Assembly: GCA_946408305.1 (NCBI GenBank)
Contig: CAMJRQ010000014.1
Coordinates: 1 to 10,864 of the forward strand
Source: an uncultured Prevotellaceae bacterium
Lineage (GTDB): Bacteria > Bacteroidota > Bacteroidia > Bacteroidales > Bacteroidaceae
Direction: 5' to 3'
Length of the DNA: 10,864 bases
The notes under the pieces are model-generated. The model saw only the letters and a list, made by a program, of their open reading frames with translations. It was not told the DNA's origin and made no database searches. Each line of letters opens with the position of its first letter. Within the stretch, counting starts at the first letter, position 1. The position numbers and the translations under genes are program-made. Positions 4,022 through 10,864 of this stretch are shown here, piece by piece.

Positions 4022-5371
4022 TTAGTCTTTCTCACTGAAGATGTCGTCGAGCCTTTGCCACCAGCGTCCCATCTTTTCGCCGAAGGATTCCTTGGGCGCT
4101 TTGGGCTTTTCGGATTCGGGTTCGGGCGTAGGCTGAGTTTCGGGTTCGGGCTCAGGGATGGGCTCAGGCTGTGGCTCGGGATGGTCGAAGTCTATCTCGC
4201 TCTGCTCTTCGGCGGGCGGCTCGCCCACGCACGGCTGGTCGCCGCGGCGCAGCAGGGCCATCAGGGTGTAGAGCGTGTCGGGCTCGTCGATGGTCACTCC
4301 CGGCGCCGCCTTGATGCCTTCGGGCATGCCCTCAGCCACGCGCACCAGCTTGTCGGTGTGGGCCTGTTTGCTGAAGCCCTCCACCAGGTCCTTCACCCGG
4401 GCCGCACCGCCTGTGAAGACGTAGCCCGAGAGCAGCCGCTCGCTGCGGCCGTCCACCTGGTGGCTGATGTTCAGGAAGAGTTCCTCGTAGCGAGCCTCGA
4501 TGATTTCCTGCAGCGTCAGCTCGTCAATCTTGCGGCTGTGGCTCAGCGAGATGCTGTTCACAGCCTCGGTGGCAGGTTCGTTCCGGTAGGTGGTTCCATA
4601 CTTGCGCTTCAGCATCTCGGCCTCGTGTGTCTCGATGTTCTGGCGGGTGATGTCGGCCGTGATGTTGTCTCCGCCCAGCGGGATGACGGCCAGGTGGCGC
4701 AGGATGCCGCGGTCGTAGACACAGACGGTGGTCGTCTCGGCCCCCATGTCGACGAGGGCCACGCCCGATGCCTTCTCGCTCTCGGGGAGCAGGGCGTCGG
4801 CCAGGCAAAGGGGCGAGATGAGCAGCTCGGCCAGCTCGAAACCTGCGTCGTGGACACACTTCTCGATGTTCTCCTTCAGGCTCGTGCGGGCCACCACGTT
4901 CAGGAAGTTGGCCTCGATGCTGTCGCCCTGCATGCCCACCGGGTCGGCCACCTGGCGGTTGTTGATGCGATACTCCTGCGGGATGACATCGAGAATCTCC
5001 GATTCGGGATAGTCGATGGCCAGGTTGGAATCCTTCATCTCGTCGACAATCTGAGGCGAAATCTGCGTCTTCTCCTCGAACTGCCTGATGACGGGATTCT
5101 TCTTGCTGCGCAGCGACTGCCCTGCCAGGCCCACGTAGATGCGCTTTGTGTAGATGCCCAGCTTGTCATTGAGCTGCTTCACCACCGAGCGGATGGCCTG
5201 CGTCGTCTTGTCGATGTTGTCTACGATGCCCTTGTGGATGGCATTGGCAGATTCCTCCTGCACGACGGCCAGTATCTGCACGGTCCCGTCCGTCTCTCTT
5301 CGGCCCGCGATGGCGCGGATGGCGGTGGAGGCCAGCTCCACGGCAACGATGATGTCCTTCTCTGCTCCCAT
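4022..5371 (-). CDS. ftsA: Cell division protein FtsA
   Basis: The 449-residue product is an actin-fold ATPase that anchors FtsZ filaments to the inner membrane and recruits later divisome proteins. DIIVAVELAS (6-15) is the first phosphate loop region. Residues about 80-165 fit the SHS2/1C domain peculiar to FtsA. VDMGAETTT (207-215) is the second phosphate loop, GGDNIT is at 233-238, and VFTGGAARVKDL (318-329) is the adenosine motif. The conserved core ends near 380. A Pro/Glu-rich linker (398-427) follows, then a final helix (428-449) with Phe430, Met434, Trp437, Trp438, Leu441, Ile444 and Phe445 spaced as an amphipathic helix. This is the membrane-targeting sequence. It lies 24 bp after ftsQ and 28 bp before ftsZ; the leader is A-rich without a Shine-Dalgarno-like site. 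Confidence 0.96.
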   Translation of the reverse strand: MGAEKDIIVAVELASTAIRAIAGRRETDGTVQILAVVQEESANAIHKGIVDNIDKTTQAIRSVVKQLNDKLGIYTKRIYVGLAGQSLRSKKNPVIRQFEEKTQISPQIVDEMKDSNLAIDYPESEILDVIPQEYRINNRQVADPVGMQGDSIEANFLNVVARTSLKENIEKCVHDAGFELAELLISPLCLADALLPESEKASGVALVDMGAETTTVCVYDRGILRHLAVIPLGGDNITADITRQNIETHEAEMLKRKYGTTYRNEPATEAVNSISLSHSRKIDELTLQEIIEARYEELFLNISHQVDGRSERLLSGYVFTGGAARVKDLVEGFSKQAHTDKLVRVAEGMPEGIKAAPGVTIDEPDTLYTLMALLRRGDQPCVGEPPAEEQSEIDFDHPEPQPEPIPEPEPETQPTPEPESEKPKAPKESFGEKMGRWWQRLDDIFSEKD

Positions 5372-5395
5372 ATTGATATTCTTTTTTTGTGCGTT

Positions 5396-6127
5396 CTATT
5401 CGTTCTTCGTGCAGACGATTTGTCCGTCGAAAGCCAGATTGATGGTCTTGTAGCGGTTCCAGCCCACCTCGGGTAGCCCCTGCCGATAGAAGAGCATGAG
5501 GCGATGCAGCTTGTTCTGGATGTTCTGGGCATCGCCCAGCACGATGGTGTGCCGACCCACACGCGGAAAGAGCTCGATGCGCGTGGCCGAGACTACGTGA
5601 ATCTGCTCTATCTGCTTGCTCCAGAAGGGGTCGTCGTAGATGAACTGTGCCAGCGGAATGAGCTGCTCGCGGGCAAAGGCCTGGCTGATGTGCCCGGTGG
5701 CCACGCAGAGGTTGGCATTGATGGTGTCAACGGGCATGACGACGCCCTTGCTGTCGAGATAGTAGTCCTGGCCGTTCTGCGCGATGACGTGCAGGATGGG
5801 GTGCTGCGGCGTCACCTGGATGCACAGACGTCCGCTGCCGCTGAAGTAGCAGTGGGCCCTCTCGATGTAGGGGCTCTCCTGCAGGAACGAGTCGATATCC
5901 ACCAGGTTTATCTCGCTGAGCGGCTTGCCCTCGGCATAGACCTTGTGGCTGGTGAGGATGCCGTGGATGTCGCCCTCGGTGATGAAGTGCGACGGGAGTG
6001 AGTCGTTGAAGATCACCGAGACGCCCTCGCACGTCACCTCTCCGGTGCCATGTGCCAGCTTTGTCACGGCGAAAATCATGTAGGCCACGATGCCCAGCAG
6101 CAATACTATCTTGAAGGCTGTCTTCAT
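5396..6127 (-). CDS. ftsQ: Cell division protein FtsQ (DivIB family)
   Basis: The 243-residue product has a very short cytoplasmic end (MKTAFK), one transmembrane helix (about residues 6-24, IVLLLGIVAYMIFAV) and a periplasmic remainder. The N-terminal part of the periplasmic region (about 30-105) fits a POTRA-like domain, and QVTPQHPILHVI and DYYLDSKGVVMPV (121-133) are typical of the FtsQ beta domain. FtsQ binds FtsB/FtsL and controls septal peptidoglycan synthesis. Sequence conservation in this family is low, so the call rests on topology, the YYLDSKG-like motif and its place between murC and ftsA. Its ATG overlaps the murC stop codon by 4 bp (ATGA, 6124-6127), which suggests translational coupling. 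Confidence 0.92.
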   Translation of the reverse strand: MKTAFKIVLLLGIVAYMIFAVTKLAHGTGEVTCEGVSVIFNDSLPSHFITEGDIHGILTSHKVYAEGKPLSEINLVDIDSFLQESPYIERAHCYFSGSGRLCIQVTPQHPILHVIAQNGQDYYLDSKGVVMPVDTINANLCVATGHISQAFAREQLIPLAQFIYDDPFWSKQIEQIHVVSATRIELFPRVGRHTIVLGDAQNIQNKLHRLMLFYRQGLPEVGWNRYKTINLAFDGQIVCTKNE

Positions 6128-7503
6128 CGGTCGGTCAGTATTTTGGTGATTTCATCGGCATAGTTCTCGAGGTCGCCGGCTCCGAGCGTCACGAGCACGT
6201 CGAATCCGCCGCGGCGCACGATGTCTGGCACCTCCTCCTTGCGGCACAGGCTGCGTTCGATGCCCGGCCGCAGGTTGTCGTAGATGAGCTGGCTCGTCAC
6301 GCCAGGGATGGGTTCCTCGCGGGCGGGATAAATTTCCGTGAGCACCACCTCATCAGCCAGCGAGAGGGCGTCGGCAAACTCGCGGTAGAAGTCGCGGGTG
6401 CGGGTGTAGAGGTGGGGCTGGAAGATGACCTTGATGCGGCGTCCCTCGTAGAGCTGACGTATGCTCAGCAGGCTCTGGCGTATCTCGGCCGGATGGTGGG
6501 CATAGTCGCTCAGGTAGACCACGCGGTCGGTCTTCACGTGGAAGTCGAAGCGGCGGTCCACTCCGCCGAACGAGGCCATACCGCGACGTATCTCGTCGGG
6601 CGTGGCGCCGGCAATCTGTGCCAGGGCCATGGCGGCGATGCCGTTCTCGATGTTCACCGTGACGGGTACTCCGAGGCTGATGCCCTCGATGTTGCCCAGC
6701 GGCGAGACGTAGTCGAACGTGATTTCGCCGTTGCCTATTTTCACGTTCTCGGCGTGGAAGTCGCCTCCGTCCTGGCTGTAGGTGTAGACGGTGACGCCCT
6801 CCTGCGGCGCGGCCTGCATCTTCAGCCCGGTGTGCAGGATGAGGTAGCCGCCGGGAGTGACGAGGCTGCTATAGTGGCGGAAGCTCTCGAGATAGGCCTC
6901 CTCGGTGCCGTAGATGTCGAGGTGGTCGGCATCGGTGGCGGTGATGACCGAGGCGAAGGGCCTGAGCCAGTGGAAGGAGCGGTCGAACTCGTCGGCCTCG
7001 ATGACCACGTAGGGGCTCTTTTGGCTCAGGATGTAGTTGGTGCCGTAGTTCTTGGTGATGCCGCCGAGGAAGGCGTTGCAGTCCACGTGGCTCTGGTGGA
7101 GCAGATGGGCTGCCATGCTGCTGGTGGTGGTCTTGCCGTGGGTGCCGGCCACGCAAAGGCCTTTCAGCGAACGGGTGAGGAGTCCGAGCACCTGGGCGCG
7201 CTTCTGAATCTCGAAGCCTTCGCGGCGGAAGTATTGCATCTCGGCGTGCTCGGCCGGAATGGCGGGCGTATAGATGACGAGCGTCTGCTCTTTCTTAAGG
7301 CATGCCTCGGGAATGAGGGCTACGTTCTCCTCGTAATGGATGTCGGCTCCCTCCTGGCGGAGCTTCTCGGTGAGCTCGCTGGGCGTCTTGTCATAGCCGG
7401 CAACCTGCTTTCCCTGGTGCAGGAAATAGCGGGCGATGGCGCTCATGCCGATGCCGCCGATGCCCACGAAATAGACAGACTTTATGGTATTCAGTTCCAA
7501 CAT
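6124..7503 (-). CDS. murC: UDP-N-acetylmuramate--L-alanine ligase
   Basis: The 459-residue product joins L-Ala to UDP-MurNAc with ATP, the first amino acid step of the peptidoglycan stem peptide, in the cytoplasm. GIGGIGMS (14-21) is the N-terminal UDP-binding loop, AGTHGKTTT (119-127) the Mur ligase P-loop, EADEFDRSF (169-177) and DADHLDIYG (191-199) the metal and substrate motifs of the central domain, and DYAHHPAE (333-340) with QPHLYTRTRDF (362-372) the C-terminal domain. These motifs separate MurC from MurD/E/F. The length is normal. The ATG at 7503 lies 11 bp after the murG stop. The stop codon overlaps the ftsQ start. Confidence 0.98.
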   Translation of the reverse strand: MLELNTIKSVYFVGIGGIGMSAIARYFLHQGKQVAGYDKTPSELTEKLRQEGADIHYEENVALIPEACLKKEQTLVIYTPAIPAEHAEMQYFRREGFEIQKRAQVLGLLTRSLKGLCVAGTHGKTTTSSMAAHLLHQSHVDCNAFLGGITKNYGTNYILSQKSPYVVIEADEFDRSFHWLRPFASVITATDADHLDIYGTEEAYLESFRHYSSLVTPGGYLILHTGLKMQAAPQEGVTVYTYSQDGGDFHAENVKIGNGEITFDYVSPLGNIEGISLGVPVTVNIENGIAAMALAQIAGATPDEIRRGMASFGGVDRRFDFHVKTDRVVYLSDYAHHPAEIRQSLLSIRQLYEGRRIKVIFQPHLYTRTRDFYREFADALSLADEVVLTEIYPAREEPIPGVTSQLIYDNLRPGIERSLCRKEEVPDIVRRGGFDVLVTLGAGDLENYADEITKILTDR

Positions 7504-7514
7504 ATCGCTGCGAA

Positions 7515-8627
7515 TTATTTCTTTTCGGCCAGTTTCAGCACCTCCTGGGCGATGACGCGTGCCGAGTCTCTGTAGGCCATCTGATAGGCGTGCTCGCCGA
7601 GCGACTTCAGCGTGGCGGCGTCGTTGACCGTCTTGATGGCCAGTGAGATGAGTTTCTCCTTTGCCTCGTCGTCACGTACCATCAGAGCGGCGCCTTTCTC
7701 GACGAGTGCCATGGCATTGTGTGTCTGGTGGTCCTCGGCCACGTTGGGGCTGGGCACCAGTATGGCCGGCTTGCCCAGCAGGCAGAGCTCGCTGATGCTG
7801 CTGGCTCCGGCCCGGCTGATGACGAGGTCGGCGGCGCAGTAGGCGTGGTCCATGCGGCCGATGAAGTCGGTCACGTAGAGGTTGTCGGGCTTGCCTTTCC
7901 GGGCCAGTTCCTCCTTGATGCTCTGGCTGTAGTAGCTGCCCGTCTGCCAGATGAACTGTATGGGGGCCTGGGCGATGGCGTTGAGGTTCTGCATGACGCT
8001 CTGGTTCAGCGTGCGTGCTCCCAGACTTCCCCCGACGAGCAGGATGGTGGGCCGCCCGGGGCTGAAGTTGAACGTGGCGGCCGATTCCTGGCGAGTGAGG
8101 CCCGGAGCCAGCAGGTTCTGCCGCACGGGATTGCCCGTGATAAGAATCTTTTCGGCGGGGAAGAATCGTTCCATGCCTTCGTAGGCCACGCATATCTTCT
8201 GAGCCTTGCCTGCCAGCTTCTTGTTCGTGAGCCCGGCAAAGCTGTTCTGCTCCTGGATGAGGCAGGGGATGCCCAGCTCGTAGGCCGCCTCGAGCGTGGC
8301 CGAGCTGGCATATCCGCCCACTCCCACGGCCACCAGGGGGCGGAAGCGGCGCAGCGTCTTCTTGATTTTCCATTTGCTGTAGAGATAGTTGGCCAGGACG
8401 CCGATGTTGCCCGGTTTCCAGAACGGGCGCAGGAGTCCGCGCAGCGGCAGCCCGATGATTTCGTATCCGGCTGCGGGCACCCGCTTCATCTCCATCTTGC
8501 CCTCGGCGCCCACGAAGAGAATCTCGGCCTCGGGCACCATTTCCTTCAGTGCATTGGCGATGCTGATGGCCGGGAAGATGTGTCCGCCCGTGCCTCCGCC
8601 GCTTATGATGAATCTTTTCTCGTTCAT
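7515..8627 (-). CDS. murG: Lipid II synthase (undecaprenyl-PP-MurNAc-pentapeptide GlcNAc transferase)
   Basis: The 370-residue product is a GT-B glycosyltransferase that moves GlcNAc from UDP-GlcNAc to lipid I, giving lipid II on the inner face of the membrane. The N-terminal glycine loop GGGTGGHIFPA is at 10-20, with the family's conserved His16. VGVGGYASSATLEAA (101-115), EQNSFAGLTNK (126-136) and GNPVRQN (165-171) follow. In the C-terminal domain are LVGGSLGAR (197-205), SRAGASSISEL (271-281) and PNVAEDHQTHNA (294-305), the UDP-GlcNAc-binding face. The length is typical. Its ATG overlaps the ftsW stop (ATGA, 8624-8627), which implies coupling to ftsW translation. Confidence 0.98.
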   Translation of the reverse strand: MNEKRFIISGGGTGGHIFPAISIANALKEMVPEAEILFVGAEGKMEMKRVPAAGYEIIGLPLRGLLRPFWKPGNIGVLANYLYSKWKIKKTLRRFRPLVAVGVGGYASSATLEAAYELGIPCLIQEQNSFAGLTNKKLAGKAQKICVAYEGMERFFPAEKILITGNPVRQNLLAPGLTRQESAATFNFSPGRPTILLVGGSLGARTLNQSVMQNLNAIAQAPIQFIWQTGSYYSQSIKEELARKGKPDNLYVTDFIGRMDHAYCAADLVISRAGASSISELCLLGKPAILVPSPNVAEDHQTHNAMALVEKGAALMVRDDEAKEKLISLAIKTVNDAATLKSLGEHAYQMAYRDSARVIAQEVLKLAEKK

Positions 8628-9871
8628 TCTGCTGTATCTTGTGTGGTTGTGTCAATGATTTCTAGTTCGGGTTCCTTATACTTCACCTTTTTCTTGGCCG
8701 AGCGGCTCACGCTCAGTATCATGCCGATGTAGGCGCAGTTGACGAACGTGCTCGTTCCGCCCTTGCTGATGAGTGGCAGCGGCTGTCCGGTGACGGGTGC
8801 GGCCCCGACGGCCACGGCCATGTTGACCATGGCCTGGACCACCATCATCAGCGCCAGCCCCATGACCAGATAGGCCGGGAAGAGCGCCTTGCACCGGCTG
8901 GCTATCTTCATGGCCCTCCACATGAGCAGCAGATAGAGGAACATCACGAAGACGCCTGCCAGGAAGCCTCCTTCCTCGATGATGATGGCGTAGATGAAAT
9001 CGGAGAAGGCCAGCGGCAGGAAGTCGCGCTGCACCGAGTTGCCGGGCCCCTTGCCCACCACGTTGCACGTGGCCACGGCGATGCGGGCGTGGGTGGTCTG
9101 CACGTTCTTCTGCGTCAGGCGGAAGTCGGCGGGGTCGTCGGGCAGCGGCTCGTGGTCGGTGATGCGGTGAACCCACACCGGTACGCGGTGGAGCGGTCCG
9201 TCGCTCTCGCCCCACTTCTGGAGTGTCGTCTCGGGGATGGAGAATACGATGGTAAGGGCCACGGCCACTGCGCCGATGCCCAGCCCGGCCACCCAGGCCA
9301 GAATCTTGTCGCGCACCTGGGCATAGAAGCAGATGCCGAACATCACCACCGCGATGATGGCGGCCGTGGAGAAGTTCTCGGTGAAGATGAGGCAGACGGT
9401 GAAGACCACCTCGAGGGCCACAATCTTGACCGCCGTGGGCGAGGCTCCCTTTTCGTCGCGCAGGGTGGCCAGGATGAAGGCCACGAAGCCCACCAGGCAT
9501 ATCTTGGCTATCTCGCTGGGCTGTATGGTCTTGCCGCCGATGTGAATCCATCGCGCAGCGTCGTTGGTGGCGCTCGAGAAGAGTGCGAAGATGAGCAGCG
9601 GATAGGCTATGAGGTGGAGCGAGAAGGTGCTCACGACCTTGAAGATGTTGCAGGGGAAGATGTGTATGACCCAGGCTATGCCGATGCCCACCGTCACGTA
9701 GATGGCGTGCTCCTTGATGGGCCCCCAGAACTGGCCGCTCTTGTAGCTCATGCTGCTGCTGGCGCTGTAAACCTCGATGATGGAGACCATGCACAGCAGG
9801 ATGAACACCATCCACACCACCAGGTCGCCCTGTATGAGGCCTTTGCTTAGAAATCCTTTCTTCAGTGTCAT
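8624..9871 (-). CDS. ftsW: Septal peptidoglycan glycosyltransferase FtsW (SEDS family)
   Basis: The 415-residue product is a multi-pass membrane protein of the SEDS family. With its partner FtsI it polymerises lipid II at the septum. About ten hydrophobic segments are visible, the first at residues 17-37 and the last near 374-389. SEDS signatures include NDAARWIHIGG (103-113) with PSEIAK (118-123), GKGPGNSVQRDFLP (273-286), SDFIYAIIIEE (290-300) and PLPLISKGGTS (364-374). Asp291 aligns with the essential Asp of the large extracellular loop. That loop (about 211-300) contains an Asp/Pro-rich insert (DHEPLPDDPADFRLTQ). The C-terminus is charged and cytoplasmic. The ATG at 9871 follows a 144-bp gap after murD, the longest gap in the cluster; no good promoter box was found there. 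Context beside murG and murD favours FtsW over RodA. Confidence 0.96.
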   Translation of the reverse strand: MTLKKGFLSKGLIQGDLVVWMVFILLCMVSIIEVYSASSSMSYKSGQFWGPIKEHAIYVTVGIGIAWVIHIFPCNIFKVVSTFSLHLIAYPLLIFALFSSATNDAARWIHIGGKTIQPSEIAKICLVGFVAFILATLRDEKGASPTAVKIVALEVVFTVCLIFTENFSTAAIIAVVMFGICFYAQVRDKILAWVAGLGIGAVAVALTIVFSIPETTLQKWGESDGPLHRVPVWVHRITDHEPLPDDPADFRLTQKNVQTTHARIAVATCNVVGKGPGNSVQRDFLPLAFSDFIYAIIIEEGGFLAGVFVMFLYLLLMWRAMKIASRCKALFPAYLVMGLALMMVVQAMVNMAVAVGAAPVTGQPLPLISKGGTSTFVNCAYIGMILSVSRSAKKKVKYKEPELEIIDTTTQDTAE

Positions 9872-9903
9872 TTATCTATCAGTCGTCTTGGTCTTATGTC
9901 AAA

Positions 9904-9966
9904 CGCAACGTGTTCCTCGGGCCTCCGCAACGTGTTCCTGTCGTCCTCGCAACACGGTGCGTTTTT
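9904..9966 (+). repeat. Dyad repeat, copy B, plus an extra direct copy, in the murD-ftsW gap
   Basis: CGCAACGTGTT occurs at 9904-9914 and again at 9926-9936, a 22-bp period; the shared match extends to 14 bases, CGCAACGTGTTCCT. After a 14-nt spacer, AACACGGTGCG (9951-9961) is the inverted copy with one mismatch, and TTTTT follows on the plus strand (9962-9966). The arms, spacer length and T5 tail repeat what is seen at 1040-1078. In the murD-ftsW mRNA (minus strand) the same arms could pair. Bases 9906-9923 also match 1045-1062 at 16 of 18 positions. Confidence 0.7.
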
Positions 9967-9981
9967 AACATTTCTCTTTTT

Positions 9982-9999
9982 CCCGTTCCCGCTCCCGTT
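9982..9999. repeat. Three hexamer repeats in the murD-ftsW gap
   Basis: CCCGTT, CCCGCT and CCCGTT follow one another. Read in the murD-ftsW mRNA they give a purine-rich stretch (AACGGG-type units) about 17 nt after the murD stop. It is low-complexity DNA of unknown role and lies between murD and the dyad repeat. Confidence 0.5.
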
Positions 10000-10015
10000 G
10001 CTTTATCGTTACTCG

Positions 10016-10864
10016 TTACAGTGCCCTGACGAGGGCCTTGAACTGGTCGCCGCGGTCCTCCATGTTGCGGAAGAGGTCGAAGCTGGCGCAGCAGGGGCTC
10101 AGGAGCACCGTGTCGCCGGGCTGGGCCATGCGGACGCAGGCCTCGACGCAGTCCTTCATGCTGTGTGTGTCGGCCGTGGGGAGGCCCATGGCGTCGAAGT
10201 TCTCGTGGAGTTTCGTGTTGTCGGCACCCAGGAAGACCAGTCCGCGGCACTTCTGCCGCACCAGGTCGCGGATGGCCGAATAGTCGTTGCCCTTGTCGCG
10301 CCCGCCCAGGATGAGGATGGTGGGCGTGGTCATGCTCTCCAGCGCATACCAGCAGGCGTCGACGTTGGTGGCCTTCGAATCGTTGATATACTGCACTCCG
10401 CCCACGCGGGCCACCTTCTCCAACCGGTGCTCCACGCCCTCGAAGTTGCTCAGGCTCCGGCGCAGGTTCTCGTCCTTGATGCCGCTCAGGTGGGCGGCGA
10501 TGCCGGCGGCCAGCGAGTTATACATGTTGTGCTTGCCGCTCAGCGAGAGCGACTCCTGCTCCATGTTGAAGGGCGTGGGCCGCTCGATGACGTACTGCCC
10601 GTCGGCGATGTATCCTATCATGCCCTTCTTCTGGATGATGCTGAAGGGGCAGAGCTGGGCGCGGATGCCGTATTTCTTCATCTCGCGCTTGATGATGGGG
10701 TCGTCGGCCCAGTAGACGAAGGCGTCCTCCTCGGTCTGGTTCTGGAGGATGCGCATCTTCGAGTCGGTGTACTCCTGCATGCTGGGGTAGCGGTCCAGAT
10801 GGTCGGGCGTGATGTTGAGCAGCACGGCGATGTTGGCGCGGAAGTCGTACATGTTGTCCAGCTG
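10016..10864 (-). CDS. murD: UDP-N-acetylmuramoylalanine--D-glutamate ligase, partial (N-terminus outside window)
   Basis: The C-terminal 282 residues are present; the frame is open through the right edge (QLDN precedes the first visible Met), so about 160 residues are missing. The enzyme adds D-Glu to UDP-MurNAc-L-Ala using ATP in the cytoplasm. NITPDHLDRY, GKHNMYN, EGVEHRLE, NDSKATN, GGRDKGNDY and LLSPCCASFD with EDRGDQFK are the central and C-terminal Mur ligase motifs, and they identify MurD rather than MurC, E or F. It is the first of the visible dcw genes in transcription order. It ends 144 bp before ftsW, and that gap holds repeats instead of the tight spacing seen elsewhere in the cluster. 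Confidence 0.97.
   Translation of the reverse strand, partial: QLDNMYDFRANIAVLLNITPDHLDRYPSMQEYTDSKMRILQNQTEEDAFVYWADDPIIKREMKKYGIRAQLCPFSIIQKKGMIGYIADGQYVIERPTPFNMEQESLSLSGKHNMYNSLAAGIAAHLSGIKDENLRRSLSNFEGVEHRLEKVARVGGVQYINDSKATNVDACWYALESMTTPTILILGGRDKGNDYSAIRDLVRQKCRGLVFLGADNTKLHENFDAMGLPTADTHSMKDCVEACVRMAQPGDTVLLSPCCASFDLFRNMEDRGDQFKALVRAL

Noticed and set aside
3994..4035. Upstream GTG start for ftsZ (14 extra residues)
   Set aside because: It lies inside ftsA and adds a Lys/Thr-rich segment. The ATG at 3993 gives MQDNF, and its 28-bp spacing fits the cluster.
3938..5476. Plus-strand open frame (512 codons) opposite ftsA
   Set aside because: It is the antisense shadow of ftsA and parts of ftsZ and ftsQ; low-complexity Val/Leu/Asp/Gly text and no motifs. 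High GC leaves few stops on the opposite strand.
6412..7575. Plus-strand open frame (387 codons) opposite murC
   Set aside because: It is an antisense shadow of murC, which has all Mur ligase motifs intact.
7719..8732. Plus-strand open frame (337 codons) opposite murG
   Set aside because: It is an antisense shadow of murG with no promoter or recognisable domain.
9872..9903. Promoter just upstream of ftsW (TTTG, 21 bp, TAGATAAA on minus)
   Set aside because: The -7 box matches TAnn but has TAAA instead of TTTG, so it is too weak to call.
1..10864. CRISPR array, insertion sequence, phage or defence system
   Set aside because: There are no regularly spaced long direct repeats, and no transposase, integrase, toxin-antitoxin or restriction motifs in any plausible frame. 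Apart from the AlbA_2 gene, the content is housekeeping.

Overview
The window looks like chromosomal DNA from a GC-rich member of the Bacteroidales, most likely a Prevotella-like species. Three things point there. The division/murein gene order is murD-ftsW-murG-murC-ftsQ-ftsA-ftsZ with no murB or ddl between murC and ftsQ. The promoters have the Bacteroidetes form (TTTG, 19-20 bp, TAnnTTTG). The proteins are of Bacteroidales type: a FtsZ C-terminus without the usual conserved tail, a RecO without cysteines, and a short AlbA_2 protein. The species is an inference; no search was run.

Layout. Positions 1-76 are the 3' flank of the first gene, with a possible promoter reading out of the window. 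Positions 77-757 (minus) encode an AlbA_2 (Schlafen-like) protein of unknown role with a C-terminal winged-helix-like region. Positions 758-1193 hold no convincing gene, but contain a small tandem repeat, an A/T-rich repeat tract and a dyad repeat that recurs about 8.9 kb away. Positions 1194-1726 (minus) form a compact unit: promoter, tRNA-Glu(UUC), rpsT (ribosomal protein S20) and a strong intrinsic terminator. Positions 1763-1871 are a structured promoter region (tandem repeat, two hairpins, promoter) driving recO (1898-2629, plus).

From 2626 to the right edge, everything is on the minus strand and is the 3' part of the dcw (division and cell wall) cluster. In transcription order it runs: murD (5' end outside the window), a 144-bp gap with repeats, ftsW, murG, murC, ftsQ, ftsA, ftsZ. 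MurD and MurC add D-Glu and L-Ala to the UDP-MurNAc peptide. MurG makes lipid II. FtsW polymerises glycan at the septum. FtsQ links the cytoplasmic and periplasmic parts of the divisome. FtsA tethers FtsZ filaments to the membrane. Two gene junctions are 4-bp ATGA overlaps and most other gaps are 11-28 bp, so the genes are probably co-transcribed and partly translationally coupled. The last gene, ftsZ, meets recO tail to tail with overlapping stop codons.

No undescribed enzyme system was found. The most unusual signal is non-coding. An 11-bp-arm, 14-bp-spacer dyad (CGCAACGTGTT-N14-AACACGkTG) followed by T5 occurs in two unrelated intergenic regions, with an extra direct copy in the murD-ftsW gap. 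A second candidate is the multi-hairpin promoter module in front of recO.
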